NCBI RefSeq assembly: GCF_004123195.1
Contig: NZ_SDLI01000008.1
Coordinates: forward strand, 61,116-125,115
DNA from: Ammoniphilus sp. CFH 90114
GTDB taxonomy: Bacteria > Bacillota > Bacilli > Aneurinibacillales > RAOX-1
Direction: 5' to 3'
Length of the DNA: 64,000 bases
Shown here: positions 24,571 through 34,828 of the stretch, piece after piece
How the letters are laid out: each line of letters begins with the position of its first letter
Position numbering within the stretch: the stretch's first letter is position 1
Notes under the pieces: generated by a model
Told to the model about the DNA's origin: nothing
The model's input: the letters and a program-made list of their open reading frames with translations, nothing else
The model's database searches: none
Translations under genes and position numbers: made by a program

Positions 24571-26079
24571 CTAGTTTGCGTGATATCGAATAGCTAATTG
24601 GAGCAAGGTTCGTACCGCAACTCCAGTCGCACCTGCTGGATGATGTCCTTTATCCTTCTTCGTCGTTGCCGTTCCTGCAATATCCAAATGCACCCATGGC
24701 GTGTCACCAGCAAAAGCCCCGATAAAGATGGCTCCCTGAATACATCCGGCAGGTCTTCCTGCATCATTCTTGATGTCAGCAATATCACTTTCAATATACT
24801 CTTGATATTCTTCAAAGTTTGGCAACTGCCAGACCTTTTCCCCTGCAATCCTTGCTGCTTCTTTTACATCATTGGCCCAGCTCTCATGATTGGTAATTAA
24901 TCCGGTTGCCTCATATCCCAATGCTGTAATCACAGCTCCTGTTAAAGTCGCTACATCAACGAGCTTAGTTGCTCCTAGATGCTTAGCATAAGCCACACCA
25001 TCAGCTAGAATTAAACGTCCCTCTGCATCGGTATGGATAATCTCTATGGTCTTTCCGCTGAAAGAGGTAATCACATCTCCAGGCTTGAGATTATTTCCTG
25101 ATATCATGTTCTCACAAGTAGGTACTACGGCAATGATATTCACGTGGGGACGAAGTGTCCCAATCGCATCCATTGCTGCAATCACAGCTGCGGCACCAGC
25201 CATGTCTGTCTTCATTTCACCCATACCTTCGTCAGGCTTAACCTGAATTCCACCGGTATCAAAGGTAATACCCTTCCCTACTAGTCCAATGATCTCCTTG
25301 TTATCGGCTGCACCCATATACTTCATTACAATCATCTTCGGTTCATTTGCACTAGCTTGTCCAACACCAAGCAGTGCGCCCATCCCTAGCTCTTCCAAGT
25401 CATTCTTATGTAAAATGGTAATATCTAAATTCCGCTGATGGGCAACCCGCTTGGCCCGCTCCGCTAAAACCGCTGGTGTTACTTTGTTTCCTGGTTCGTT
25501 CACGAGATCACGGGCTAAATTCGTTGCAAGAGAAGCTGCTTCTGCTCGCTCAATCCCCGCTTGGATCGCTTCCTGTCTGAGCTCGCGGTCTACGACAAGT
25601 ACCAAATCCTCCATTTTCTGCTCACGTTCTTCTCTTTGCTTATAACCATTAAATTGATACGTTCCGAGGTTAACCCCTTCCACTACCCCTTGAATAATAT
25701 CTACAGGATTCCAGAGGTTCTTCTCTACATAATAATGAGAAACACCAAAAGTAATATTCTTTAAACCCTTTGCTTTGGCATGCCTTGCCGCGATCCCCAT
25801 TGCGTCACGCACTTTTTGTACCGTAAGCTTTTCTTCTTTACCGAGCCCCAAAACAAGGGTTCTTCTAGCCGGGATCTTTCCCCAATTATGTAGGAGCGTC
25901 ACTTCCCCGAACTTGCCCTTAATCTCTTTTTCAGCAATCAACTGGGAGATTCGATGCTCAAGAGCTTCATCTACAACTTTCGTATAACCTTTAACATTAT
26001 CTTGTCCTTCACAATAGGTGACAATTAAACAATCCGTAGCTATAGAAGAAATCTGTTCGGTTGATATTTTGACGTTCAT
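24571..26079 (-). CDS. pepA: Cytosolic (leucyl) aminopeptidase, M17 family
   Basis: This is a two-metal hexameric aminopeptidase that removes N-terminal residues from peptides in the cytoplasm. The metal and catalytic signature is complete: VGKGITFDTGG (Lys, Asp), EMKTDMAGAA (Asp) and HTDAEGRLIL (Asp, Glu, Arg). Length (502) and the N-terminal macro-like domain are normal. It is transcribed from its own upstream region. A c-di-AMP riboswitch with terminator lies immediately downstream, so read-through could enter the next operon. Confidence 0.93.
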   Translation of the reverse strand: MNVKISTEQISSIATDCLIVTYCEGQDNVKGYTKVVDEALEHRISQLIAEKEIKGKFGEVTLLHNWGKIPARRTLVLGLGKEEKLTVQKVRDAMGIAARHAKAKGLKNITFGVSHYYVEKNLWNPVDIIQGVVEGVNLGTYQFNGYKQREEREQKMEDLVLVVDRELRQEAIQAGIERAEAASLATNLARDLVNEPGNKVTPAVLAERAKRVAHQRNLDITILHKNDLEELGMGALLGVGQASANEPKMIVMKYMGAADNKEIIGLVGKGITFDTGGIQVKPDEGMGEMKTDMAGAAAVIAAMDAIGTLRPHVNIIAVVPTCENMISGNNLKPGDVITSFSGKTIEIIHTDAEGRLILADGVAYAKHLGATKLVDVATLTGAVITALGYEATGLITNHESWANDVKEAARIAGEKVWQLPNFEEYQEYIESDIADIKNDAGRPAGCIQGAIFIGAFAGDTPWVHLDIAGTATTKKDKGHHPAGATGVAVRTLLQLAIRYHAN

Positions 26080-26159
26080 ATCCGAGCCTCCTTAAAGCAT
26101 AAATGGTATATAAATTCCAAACAATTCCATTATACACTAACAAGGCATCCTCTGTAATA

Positions 26160-26194
26160 AAAATCCCCTCCAGCATATTTTTAGCGGAAGGGGT
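26160..26194 (-). terminator. Hairpin after the 27-residue ORF
   Basis: CCCCTTCC pairs with GGAGGGG on the minus strand, followed by ATTTTTATT. Confidence 0.55.
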
Positions 26195-26202
26195 ATATCA
26201 AA

Positions 26203-26286
26203 TTACCACTTTAAAGTTTTAGCTAAGCGAGCAAGTTTTTGTTGAGCCAATCTTTGAGCTTTAGGACCAAAGAAATAATTTAGCAT
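26203..26286 (-). CDS. Possible 27-residue basic small protein
   Basis: A short frame reads MLNYFFGPKAQRLAQQKLAR and ends AKTLKW. GGAGG sits nine bases before the ATG at 26286, and a terminator-like hairpin follows the stop. It would form a short amphipathic, positively charged helix. An ATG six bases upstream is in frame but too near the ribosome site. I recognise no family. The ribosome site and terminator argue for a real transcript, perhaps a membrane-associated peptide. Confidence 0.45.
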   Translation of the reverse strand: MLNYFFGPKAQRLAQQKLARLAKTLKW

Positions 26287-26520
26287 GCTCATGCGCCTCC
26301 GTTCGTTGAACTCATCTTCTTCTTGATTTTATTTTATTACGCTGGCGACAAAAATACAATGGTATTTTGTATTTGGTATACCAAAGTTTTGTTTTTGGTC
26401 ACATTTGCGTTCACAAAGGATTCACAATAGAAAGCTACAAGGAGGGGCTCTCAACTGCCTGGGCTGTGGGTGGGAAGCCCAGACGGGGGCTCTCACCTAC
26501 CTGTTTTGTGTAGGGGCGGA

Positions 26521-26706
26521 ATAAGCGGAGATTTTTCCGTTAAGTGGTTGTTTGGGCTATTTCAGCCGAAAATAAGCGAAAAAATTTCCGTTAATGGTTT
26601 AAAAGTAGCTCATTTTTAAGATTTTGAGACCAATAGGCGGAATTCGTTCCGCTATTTTGACCGTTTTTGTTCGCATGGTGTAAATAGCGGAAGTTTCTCC
26701 GGTTAC
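26521..26706 (-). repeat. Phased palindrome repeat, copy B (186 bp, four units)
   Basis: Palindromic units start at 26521, 26572, 26633 and 26684, giving spacings of 51, 61 and 51 bp. The best unit is ATAGGCGGAA-TTCG-TTCCGCTAT. The copy is inverted relative to copies C and D, whose reverse complements match its spacers as well as its palindromes (for example TAAGTGG after unit 1 and GAG.CCAATAGGCGGAAT before unit 3). It lies between two minus-strand small genes. Confidence 0.88.
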
Positions 26707-26748
26707 ATTGCCTTTTCAATTCCAACAAAAAAACCGGAAATGCTCCGG

Positions 26749-26898
26749 TTATTTTTGTTCCTCCTGCTGACTCTTTTCTTCTGGTGTCTGATCAATCGTA
26801 TGCTTATAGGAATATCCACTATTGATATACCATACCGCAAGTCCAATCATCCCGATACACATTAAGATAACTAATACCATTACTATAGATATAGACAT
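26749..26898 (-). CDS. Small single-pass membrane protein downstream of czcD
   Basis: This 49-residue protein begins SISIVMVLVILMCIGMIGLA (one transmembrane helix), then a short YINSGYSYKHT segment and a charged tail ending EEKSQQEEQK. GGAGTG lies six bases before the ATG at 26898. It starts 27 bases after the czcD stop, making it the third gene of a czrA-czcD operon. The family is unknown. A role in zinc export is a guess from position. The stop codon lies in a stem AACCGGAG-CATTTCCGGTT that may terminate the operon. Confidence 0.6.
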   Translation of the reverse strand: MSISIVMVLVILMCIGMIGLAVWYINSGYSYKHTIDQTPEEKSQQEEQK

Positions 26899-26925
26899 GT
26901 TACTCACTCCAGATGGTTATTCTTG

Positions 26926-27867
26926 TTACACTTGCATCTCTGCATGTTGTAGCTGTGATTTCTCCACTTGGATTGTCGTGTGCATTATTTTAAATCTCTC
27001 TTCGATCTTATTAATCGCCTGCTGTAAGATCTCCTGACTATCCTTGTCGTCTTCAATCAACAAGTGGCAGCTCAACGAATCTAATCCTGATGTAATGGTC
27101 CAGATGTGAAGATCATGTACATCCAAAACACCTTCGATGGATTCCAACGCTTCCTTCACCTCTGCCTGGTCGACCGTGATAGGTGTACCTTCCATAAGGA
27201 TATGAATCGTATGCTTGATGACTCCCCATGCACTTCGCAAGATTAATATAGAAACAATAACGCTAATTATGGGATCTGCCAAGTACCAGCTGAAGAAATA
27301 CATAACAAAACCAGCTAAAATGGCCCCGACCGAACCAAGAGCATCCCCTAATACGTGAAGATAAGCACTACGCAGATTCACATTGTTCTTTACATCCCCC
27401 TTACGCATAAGGGCCCATGCACTAAGTAAATTTGCTAATAATCCTACCGCTGCGATAGCCATCATCGCCCCACTCGCTACGACTGGAGGCTCAAGGAAAC
27501 GATGATAAGCTTCCCATACGATAAAACCAGCTATTATAAAAAGGGTAACTCCATTAAATAAGGCCGCTAAAATCTCAAATCGATAATAACCATACGTTTT
27601 GTTCGGTGACGCTGGCCTCGACGCGAACCATATCGCAAATAAACTTAAGGCCAAGGAACTTGCATCACTAAGCATATGTCCGGAATCAGATAATAGGGCC
27701 AGACTATTGGTAATAAGTCCACCGAAGAACTCCAATAACATAATACTTGTCGTTATTACTAAAGCAATAGTAAGTCCCTTTTTATTTCCTTCACGTGATA
27801 TCTCATGATGGTGATGACAATGGCCATGCCCATGATGGTGATCGTGATGGTGGTCATGGTGATGCAT
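26926..27867 (-). CDS. czcD: Cation diffusion facilitator, zinc exporter
   Basis: This is a proton-coupled zinc (cadmium, cobalt) exporter in the cytoplasmic membrane. The N-terminus is a striking His-rich metal-binding tail (about 14 His in the first 22 residues). Six transmembrane segments follow, with metal-site residues in LLSDSGHMLSDA and LHVLGDALGSVG (the HxxxD pairs of helices 2 and 5). The C-terminal cytoplasmic domain contains GVLDVHDLHIWTI and HLLIEDD. It is 11 bases downstream of the czrA-like repressor gene, so zinc-induced control is expected. Confidence 0.92.
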   Translation of the reverse strand: MHHHDHHHDHHHGHGHCHHHHEISREGNKKGLTIALVITTSIMLLEFFGGLITNSLALLSDSGHMLSDASSLALSLFAIWFASRPASPNKTYGYYRFEILAALFNGVTLFIIAGFIVWEAYHRFLEPPVVASGAMMAIAAVGLLANLLSAWALMRKGDVKNNVNLRSAYLHVLGDALGSVGAILAGFVMYFFSWYLADPIISVIVSILILRSAWGVIKHTIHILMEGTPITVDQAEVKEALESIEGVLDVHDLHIWTITSGLDSLSCHLLIEDDKDSQEILQQAINKIEERFKIMHTTIQVEKSQLQHAEMQV

Positions 27868-27878
27868 ACTAATCCCCT

Positions 27879-28187
27879 CTATTCATGCATAATGTGATGA
27901 ACCATTTGCTTCAGTATCGTAATGACATGTTCATCATCAATGGAATAATAAAATGTCTGTCCCTCTCTCCTATATTTGACCAAACGCAAATTTCTAAGAA
28001 AAGAGAGCTGATGAGAAACTCCTGATTGGGTCATGTTTAATACCTCTGTAATGTGTCCTACGGAACACTCTTCTTGCGACAGAAGATGTAATATCTTTAT
28101 GCGTGTAGGATCAGAAAGGGCCTTGAAAGTAAGTGCTACCTTATCTATCGTTTCTTGTGTTAGAAAATCATGCTGTGCTTTCTCCAT
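27879..28187 (-). CDS. czrA: ArsR/SmtB-family zinc sensor (CzrA type)
   Basis: This is a winged-helix metal-sensing repressor. The recognition region is [20 protein letters not shown]. The C-terminal helix has Asp85, His87, His98 and His101, the exact spacing of the zinc-binding alpha-5 site of S. aureus CzrA (Asp84, His86, His97, His100). The alpha-3N cysteine motif of arsenic or cadmium sensors is absent. It is the first gene of the operon with czcD, and a palindromic operator lies upstream, so the whole module should be derepressed by zinc. Confidence 0.9.
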   Translation of the reverse strand: MEKAQHDFLTQETIDKVALTFKALSDPTRIKILHLLSQEECSVGHITEVLNMTQSGVSHQLSFLRNLRLVKYRREGQTFYYSIDDEHVITILKQMVHHIMHE

Positions 28188-28217
28188 ATAATCTACTTCA
28201 CCTCAACCCTATGTAAC

Positions 28218-28243
28218 AATATATGAGCATCTGTTCATATATT
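28218..28243 (-). promoter_or_regulatory. CzrA-type operator palindrome
   Basis: AATATATGAGCA and TGTTCATATATT form a 12-2-12 inverted repeat with one mismatch. It matches the TGAACA-N2-TGTTCA type bound by CzrA/SmtB zinc repressors and lies 30 bases upstream of the czrA start. Confidence 0.8.
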
Positions 28244-28317
28244 ATAACCTAATAGTAAAAAAATCAATCTATTTTTATAAAAATAAATGGAGGTTCCGGA
28301 AATCCTGTCGTCTCCAT

Positions 28318-28346
28318 AGAAAAAAGCTGACGAAATGTTCGTCAGC
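28318..28346 (-). terminator. Terminator of the glutaredoxin-like gene
   Basis: GCTGACGAA-CAT-TTCGTCAGC on the minus strand is a perfect stem followed by six T; it overlaps the stop codon. Confidence 0.85.
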
Positions 28347-28587
28347 CTATGCTTTCTTCCGTTAACCCAAGACGCTCTTGCAGTTTTTTCGGCTGGAACC
28401 CTAATACTACTCTACCATTAATAAAGGTTGCAGGTGTTCCAAAAATACGTCGCTCTTGCAGCTCCTTAAAATACTGCTCATTATCCGAGACGTTTCTCTC
28501 TTCAAAGGGGATCCTCCATTCTCTAAGCTGCTCCTTAACCTCCAGACACTTTATACATCCAGTGCTGGAATAAACAATAACCTCCAT
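28342..28587 (-). CDS. Glutaredoxin-family protein (NrdH-like)
   Basis: This is a small thiol-disulphide protein. The redox site is CIKC (residues 11-14), with the cis-Pro at TPATFING and the family's VVLGFQPKKL tail. At 81 residues it is NrdH/glutaredoxin-3-sized. The reductant and partner are unknown; no ribonucleotide reductase gene is nearby. It is transcribed alone between glpK and the czrA operon. Confidence 0.85.
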   Translation of the reverse strand: MEVIVYSSTGCIKCLEVKEQLREWRIPFEERNVSDNEQYFKELQERRIFGTPATFINGRVVLGFQPKKLQERLGLTEESIG

Positions 28588-28721
28588 TGGTTCTCCCCTC
28601 TTTTCCTTATCAACGCACCGTTCTGCTACTTAATTATAATTATTATTAATAAGTTGTCAATACTAATTGATACTGACATGACAAAGCGTGAATTCTGTAA
28701 GAATCCACGCTTTGTCCGTTT

Positions 28722-30242
<1,521 letters not shown>

Positions 30243-30289
30243 CTATTGGAAATATTTTACCACAGTTTTGGGCTTTTCTCTTGTTGGGG

Positions 30290-30328
30290 AGAAGGAGAAG
30301 AACTCCCACTACTGACGGTGGGAGTTCT
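30290..30328 (-). terminator. Terminator of hutUI
   Basis: AGAACTCCCAC pairs with GTGGGAGTTCT on the minus strand, followed by TCTCCTTCTC. It overlaps the hutI stop codon. Confidence 0.7.
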
Positions 30329-31601
30329 AAATTCGGCGTCCTTCTCTAACTACCACTTTCCCGTTCTTGATGACCGTATCGACGAGATTGACACCGAAGT
30401 TATACTGCAAGTATGGATAGTTTGGAGCATCGAAAAGGACGAGATCTGCCTTTTTGCCCGGTTCGAGGCTTCCGATTTCCTTTGCACGGCCAATCGCATG
30501 AGCCGCATTTATGGTGGTTGCGACCAGTACCTCGGCCGGCTTCATCCTCATGTTCATGCAAGCTAAATTCATAATGAGCTGCAAGGACTCCGTAGGCGAT
30601 GAACCTGGGTTTCGATCCGTGGATAAGGCCACAGGTACCCCCGCTTCAATTAAGCCTCTAGCATCAGCGGGTTCTTCTCTTAAGAAGAAAGCGGTCCCAG
30701 GCAAGAGCACAGCGATAACCCCTGCTTCTGCTAGCTTACGGATTCCGTTCTTCGATGCTTTTAGCAGATGATCTGCTGACACTGCTCCAACCTTCGCAGC
30801 CAGCTCTGCCCCTCCAAAAGATACAATTTCATCGGCATGAATCTTAGGTTTTAAGCCATACTTCTTCCCCGCTTCAAGAATCTGTTCCGATTGCTCAACA
30901 GTAAATACGCCCTTCTCACAGAACACGTCACAGAATTCCGCTAATCCTTCACCTGCCACACGAGGAAGCATCTCTTCTATGACCAATCGTACGTATTCAT
31001 CTGGGCAATCTTTATATTCACGAGGGATAGCATGCGCCCCCATAAAAGTCGAAACTAGGTCAACGGGATGATGTTCTTGCAAAAGTCTAGCCACCCTGAG
31101 CTGCTTCAACTCATCCTCCACCGTTAAGCCATAACCGCTTTTCGCTTCTACTGTCGTTACCCCATAAAGTAGAAAGCGATCTAGCCTTTTACTTGTTTCT
31201 TCTATTAGTATTTCTTGCGTTACCGCCCGTGTCGCGTCCGTGGTAGAAAGGATGCCTCCTCCCTGCTTTAAAATATCCATGTAGGTTACACCCTGCAGAC
31301 GCCATTCCAGTTCTCGCTCTCGACTACCTGCAAACACGATATGAGTATGCGGATCAATTAACCCGGGTGTCACAATCTTTCCCGTGGCATCCAAGATGGT
31401 AAATGAGCTTCCTCTGGATTTGGCTTCTTGTTCCGCTTGATCGTCCTTGCCGACGAAGATAATTCGATCATTCTCCAGAACAACCCCGCCACCCTCTATC
31501 AGATTGATCTCTGACATTTTGGATCCAGTTTTCGGCTGGTTAGTAGCTCCACTCATCGTAATAACTTGATTGGCATTTTTTATATAGATGACTTCACCCA
31601 T
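30327..31601 (-). CDS. hutI: Imidazolonepropionase
   Basis: HutI opens the imidazolone ring in histidine degradation, giving N-formimino-L-glutamate. It is an amidohydrolase with [19 protein letters not shown] (metal HxH), [17 protein letters not shown] and [15 protein letters not shown]. The start is ATG 31601, overlapping the hutU stop by eight bases (ATGGGTGA) with AAAGGTGAG upstream, so translation is coupled. A longer frame from 31619 has no ribosome site. Confidence 0.93.
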   Translation of the reverse strand: MGEVIYIKNANQVITMSGATNQPKTGSKMSEINLIEGGGVVLENDRIIFVGKDDQAEQEAKSRGSSFTILDATGKIVTPGLIDPHTHIVFAGSRERELEWRLQGVTYMDILKQGGGILSTTDATRAVTQEILIEETSKRLDRFLLYGVTTVEAKSGYGLTVEDELKQLRVARLLQEHHPVDLVSTFMGAHAIPREYKDCPDEYVRLVIEEMLPRVAGEGLAEFCDVFCEKGVFTVEQSEQILEAGKKYGLKPKIHADEIVSFGGAELAAKVGAVSADHLLKASKNGIRKLAEAGVIAVLLPGTAFFLREEPADARGLIEAGVPVALSTDRNPGSSPTESLQLIMNLACMNMRMKPAEVLVATTINAAHAIGRAKEIGSLEPGKKADLVLFDAPNYPYLQYNFGVNLVDTVIKNGKVVVREGRRI

Positions 31602-33267
31602 GAAACTCACCTTTATCATCTAGCATGGGCATTTGAATACCTTTATTTTTAGCCGCCTGGATGGCTAGATCATAGCCCGCATCAGCATGGCGTACAATCC
31701 CCATCCCCGGATCCGTCGTCAGAACGCGCTCAAGCCTTTTCCCCGCCTCCTCTGTACCATCTGCCACGACCACCATCCCGGCATGTAAAGAATACCCCAT
31801 TCCTACTCCTCCCCCATGATGGAAGGAAACCCAGCTCGCTCCCGCTGCCGTATTGACTAGGGCGTTTAGAATAGGCCAATCGGCTATGGCATCGCTTCCA
31901 TCTTGCATCGCTTCCGTCTCACGATTGGGGGAGGCTACGGAGCCTGCATCCAAGTGATCACGGCCAATCACAATCGGAGCGCTTAATTCCCCGCTCGCCA
32001 CCATGTCGTTGATGATTTTTCCGAACTTGGCACGCTCGCCGTAGCCTAACCAGCATATTCTAGCGGGAAGACCTTGAAAAGCAATCCGCTTTTGAGCCAT
32101 CCGAATCCAGTGACAAAGATGCCTATTATCCGAAAACTCTCTTAAAATCACTTCATCTGTCTTATAAATATCCTGTGGATCGCCGGATAAGGCTACCCAT
32201 CGAAAAGGACCCTTTCCTTCACAAAACTGAGGGCGAATATAAGCAGGGACAAATCCAGGAAAACTAAAAGCCTTTTCTACCCCTTCATCATAAGCCACTT
32301 GCCGAATGTTATTCCCATAGTCAAAAGCTATTGCTCCTCTATTCTTCATTTCCAAAATAGCCCTCACGTGATCGGCCATGCTTGCTTTAGACCGCTTCAT
32401 ATATTCGTCCGGCTCGGACTCGCGGAGCTTCGTTCCTTCCTCTAAGGTCACCCCTGCTGGCAGATACCCATGAAGAGGATCATGTGCTGACGTCTGGTCT
32501 GTAATAATATCCGGGATGAAGTTGCTCCTCAGCATCTCTGGAAGAATCTCAGCCGCATTGCCTATCAAGCCAATCGACAGAGGTCTTTTCTGTGCTTTCG
32601 CCTCAGTAGCCAGCACGATGGCATCATCTAGGGAATCCACCATAATATCACAGTATCTTGTTGCGATTCGTTTTTCAATCCGTGTCCTGTCCACTTCAAT
32701 TCCTATTAAAATTCCATCATTCATCGTGACCGCTAAAGGTTGCGCTCCTCCCATGCCGCCTAGTCCGGCGGTTACCGTAATGGTCCCTTTCAGCGTCCCT
32801 GCGAAATGCTGTCTCGCACACTCAGCAAAAGTCTCGTATGTTCCCTGGACAATCCCCTGACTTCCAATATAAATCCAGCTTCCCGCCGTCATTTGCCCGA
32901 ACATGATTAAGCCTTTTCGATCTAACTCATGGAACGTTTCCCAATTCGCCCAGGCTGGGACCAGATTGGAGTTAGCCAGGAGCACTCGCGGGGCGTCCTT
33001 ATGCGTCTTGAAGACGGCTACAGGCTTTCCCGATTGAATGAGTAAGGTCTCTTCTTCTTTCAGATTCAATAGCGCTTCTACAATCCGATCGAATGCCGTC
33101 CAGTTCCTTGCCGCTTTTCCGATGCCACCATAGACGACAAGCTGCTGTGGATGTTCAGCGACCTCCTCATCTAGATTATTTAATAACATCCGCAGGGCAG
33201 CTTCTTGAATCCACCCTTTGGCATTTAATTGGGTACCTCTTGGAGCACGAATGGGCTTTCCTCTCAT
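31594..33267 (-). CDS. hutU: Urocanate hydratase
   Basis: HutU converts urocanate to imidazolonepropionate, using tightly bound NAD+ as an electrophile. Signature stretches are [30 protein letters not shown] (Gly-rich NAD site), [27 protein letters not shown] and [20 protein letters not shown]. The ATG at 33267 has AAAGGGGAG upstream and gives 557 residues, the family norm. It is transcribed first, then hutI. hutH, hutG and hutP are not adjacent, so histidase and the last step must be encoded elsewhere. Confidence 0.93.
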   Translation of the reverse strand: MRGKPIRAPRGTQLNAKGWIQEAALRMLLNNLDEEVAEHPQQLVVYGGIGKAARNWTAFDRIVEALLNLKEEETLLIQSGKPVAVFKTHKDAPRVLLANSNLVPAWANWETFHELDRKGLIMFGQMTAGSWIYIGSQGIVQGTYETFAECARQHFAGTLKGTITVTAGLGGMGGAQPLAVTMNDGILIGIEVDRTRIEKRIATRYCDIMVDSLDDAIVLATEAKAQKRPLSIGLIGNAAEILPEMLRSNFIPDIITDQTSAHDPLHGYLPAGVTLEEGTKLRESEPDEYMKRSKASMADHVRAILEMKNRGAIAFDYGNNIRQVAYDEGVEKAFSFPGFVPAYIRPQFCEGKGPFRWVALSGDPQDIYKTDEVILREFSDNRHLCHWIRMAQKRIAFQGLPARICWLGYGERAKFGKIINDMVASGELSAPIVIGRDHLDAGSVASPNRETEAMQDGSDAIADWPILNALVNTAAGASWVSFHHGGGVGMGYSLHAGMVVVADGTEEAGKRLERVLTTDPGMGIVRHADAGYDLAIQAAKNKGIQMPMLDDKGEFHG

Positions 33268-33402
33268 CTGGATCTCCCCTTTCAAAGCTTCCTACTTTAC
33301 TATCTTACGATCAGAGACGAGCTGTTTATGTTATAGGGAAAATAAGTATCTAAATAGGAGAGCTTACCAAGGGTAGTGATAGCTTTATTAGGCCGGTATC
33401 AG

Positions 33403-33440
33403 CCAAAAACAGCCCAATCCTCGAGGGGATGGGCTGTTTT
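33403..33440 (-). terminator. Terminator of the Cas4-like protein gene
   Basis: AACAGCCCATCC pairs with GGATTGGGCTGTT on the minus strand and is followed by TTT. Confidence 0.65.
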
Positions 33441-33449
33441 CTCCACTAG

Positions 33450-34229
33450 CTAAGACTCATTAAAATATTCAGTGGTCGCTCTATGTCCTGGAACCCAATC
33501 TCGGTGACACTTCTTCTTGAAGGGGCACTTGCTGCAATCCTTAAAAGACTTTGGTCTGGTGTAATCATCCGTGTTCTGCAACAGATCCTTTGTCAGGTGA
33601 AAATAGCCTACAGCCTCTATAATATCGTCGGCAACCGGATAGAAGACATACTCTTGACCTGACAAAAGATTCATGATTTCAATTCGCTCAGGCAATTTCT
33701 GAAAAGCTTTGTAGGAAAAGAGAGTCGCCATATGCTTATAGGTCTCATAGAAATCTTCTTCTACGTCGATCACATACTTTTTTAAAATAAAGGATTCTTC
33801 CGTCCACTCTGCCACCTGTAAGGTCATGGATAAATCGATCTCTAACTCTTCCACACTGGTTTTAAACTTCTCATACATGAATAAGGGTGGATTTGCCTTT
33901 CTTTCTCTCGACAAGAAGCTAATAAGATGATTCGTAACAGATCCTAGCACGTGGAAGTAATGTTCTCTTGAATGGAATAAATCCACCTTCTTCACCCAAT
34001 ATCGCTGAAGCAACTCTAGAATTCTGATCGATGAGCGGCTATGTTCTGGGGATTGATAGTAATCGCGGATGACTTGACCCACCGTCTGTTGAACGGTATG
34101 CCGCCAAGTTTGGTAGAGCGGGGCGTGCCCTAACAAGTGGCGGTAATAAAACTGGTGAGAACACCGCATGAATTCCTCAAGATGATAGTCCGCAATAGTC
34201 TTAATCGAGACAACGGGCTTTTTATCCAT
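33450..34229 (-). CDS. Cas4/AddB-like Fe-S (PD-(D/E)XK-fold) protein, catalytic residues apparently lost
   Basis: The N-terminus FMRCSHQFYYRHLLG resembles the CPxxFYYxxxLG start of AddB C-terminal and Cas4 nuclease domains, with Cys23 as first ligand. The C-terminus has DCSKCPFKKKC, placing Cys232, Cys235 and Cys241 in the C-x2-C-x5-C pattern that completes their [4Fe-4S] cluster. Between them I do not see the usual GxxDRxD and DYKTG catalytic stretches; the corresponding region is about LSMTLQVAEW and KKYVIDVEED. It is therefore likely a non-cleaving or divergent relative. It sits 11 bases downstream of the Fur-controlled flavodoxin gene, so it may be iron-regulated. No CRISPR or other cas gene is present. 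Confidence 0.6.
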   Translation of the reverse strand: MDKKPVVSIKTIADYHLEEFMRCSHQFYYRHLLGHAPLYQTWRHTVQQTVGQVIRDYYQSPEHSRSSIRILELLQRYWVKKVDLFHSREHYFHVLGSVTNHLISFLSRERKANPPLFMYEKFKTSVEELEIDLSMTLQVAEWTEESFILKKYVIDVEEDFYETYKHMATLFSYKAFQKLPERIEIMNLLSGQEYVFYPVADDIIEAVGYFHLTKDLLQNTDDYTRPKSFKDCSKCPFKKKCHRDWVPGHRATTEYFNES

Positions 34230-34240
34230 TCCCTTTCCAC

Positions 34241-34693
34241 CTACCCAATACTTAACAACTGTGCAGCAAATTTCCGGCCAAAGTCCTTACATTGCTCTTC
34301 TTCTGCACTCGTTGGAGACATTTCAATTTTAAGTCCTTCCTGAACTAGCTCCGCCCCACACTCTTGCAGCTTATTCTCCAGGATATCAACAGCCGCACAA
34401 AAATGCAGATAAGCGTGATCACCTGAACCGAATACGGCTGCTTTTTTACCCGTAAGATTAGTAGCATCCATATCATCGTAAAAATCTAAAAAGTCATCAG
34501 GTAATTCACCGTCTCCCCATGTGTAAGCGCCTAAGATGATGCCATCATACTCTAATAGGTCCTTGGCAGTAGCATCGAATATCTCTTTTATATCTACTTC
34601 TTTACCCGCTTGTTTTATACCCTCAGCTACAAGATGGGCGATCCCCTCTGTATTCCCTGACATGCTTGCAAACACTAAAAGAACCTTATTCAT
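34241..34693 (-). CDS. Flavodoxin
   Basis: This is a short-chain FMN electron carrier that replaces ferredoxin under iron limitation. It has the phosphate loop FASMSGNTEGIA, the ring-stacking loop YTWGDGELPDDFLDF and the 90s loop GSGDHAYLHFCAAVD. It is 150 residues long. ATG 34693 has GGAGGCGG upstream. Two Fur boxes overlap its promoter, and it is the first gene of a unit with the Fe-S protein gene. Confidence 0.92.
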   Translation of the reverse strand: MNKVLLVFASMSGNTEGIAHLVAEGIKQAGKEVDIKEIFDATAKDLLEYDGIILGAYTWGDGELPDDFLDFYDDMDATNLTGKKAAVFGSGDHAYLHFCAAVDILENKLQECGAELVQEGLKIEMSPTSAEEEQCKDFGRKFAAQLLSIG

Positions 34694-34731
34694 ATTTCCG
34701 CCTCCTATGTATGTTGTTTGCTTATATTAGT

Positions 34732-34750
34732 GATAACGATTTTCATTATC
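34732..34750 (-). promoter_or_regulatory. Fur box 1 of flavodoxin promoter
   Basis: GATAACGATTTTCATTATC matches the 19-bp Fur consensus GATAATGATAATCATTATC closely and lies just downstream of the -10. Confidence 0.85.
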
Positions 34751-34753
34751 TAT

Positions 34754-34783
34754 ATAATACATGGTAATGATAATTATTGTCAA
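34754..34783 (-). promoter_or_regulatory. Sigma-A promoter of flavodoxin with overlapping Fur box 2
   Basis: On the minus strand TTGACA (34783-34778), an 18-base spacer and TATTAT (34759-34754) form the promoter. A second Fur box, GGTAATGATAATTATTGTC (34763-34781), covers the -35 and spacer. Two boxes imply strong iron repression. Confidence 0.82.
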
Positions 34784-34828
34784 CAGTAAAAGTCATTCTG
34801 AGGCTGACTCGCCCACCCTCCCCCGAAA

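Noticed and set aside
33450..34229. Cas4 as part of a CRISPR-Cas adaptation module
   Set aside because: No cas1, cas2 or array is adjacent, catalytic residues are not visible, and the context is iron regulation.
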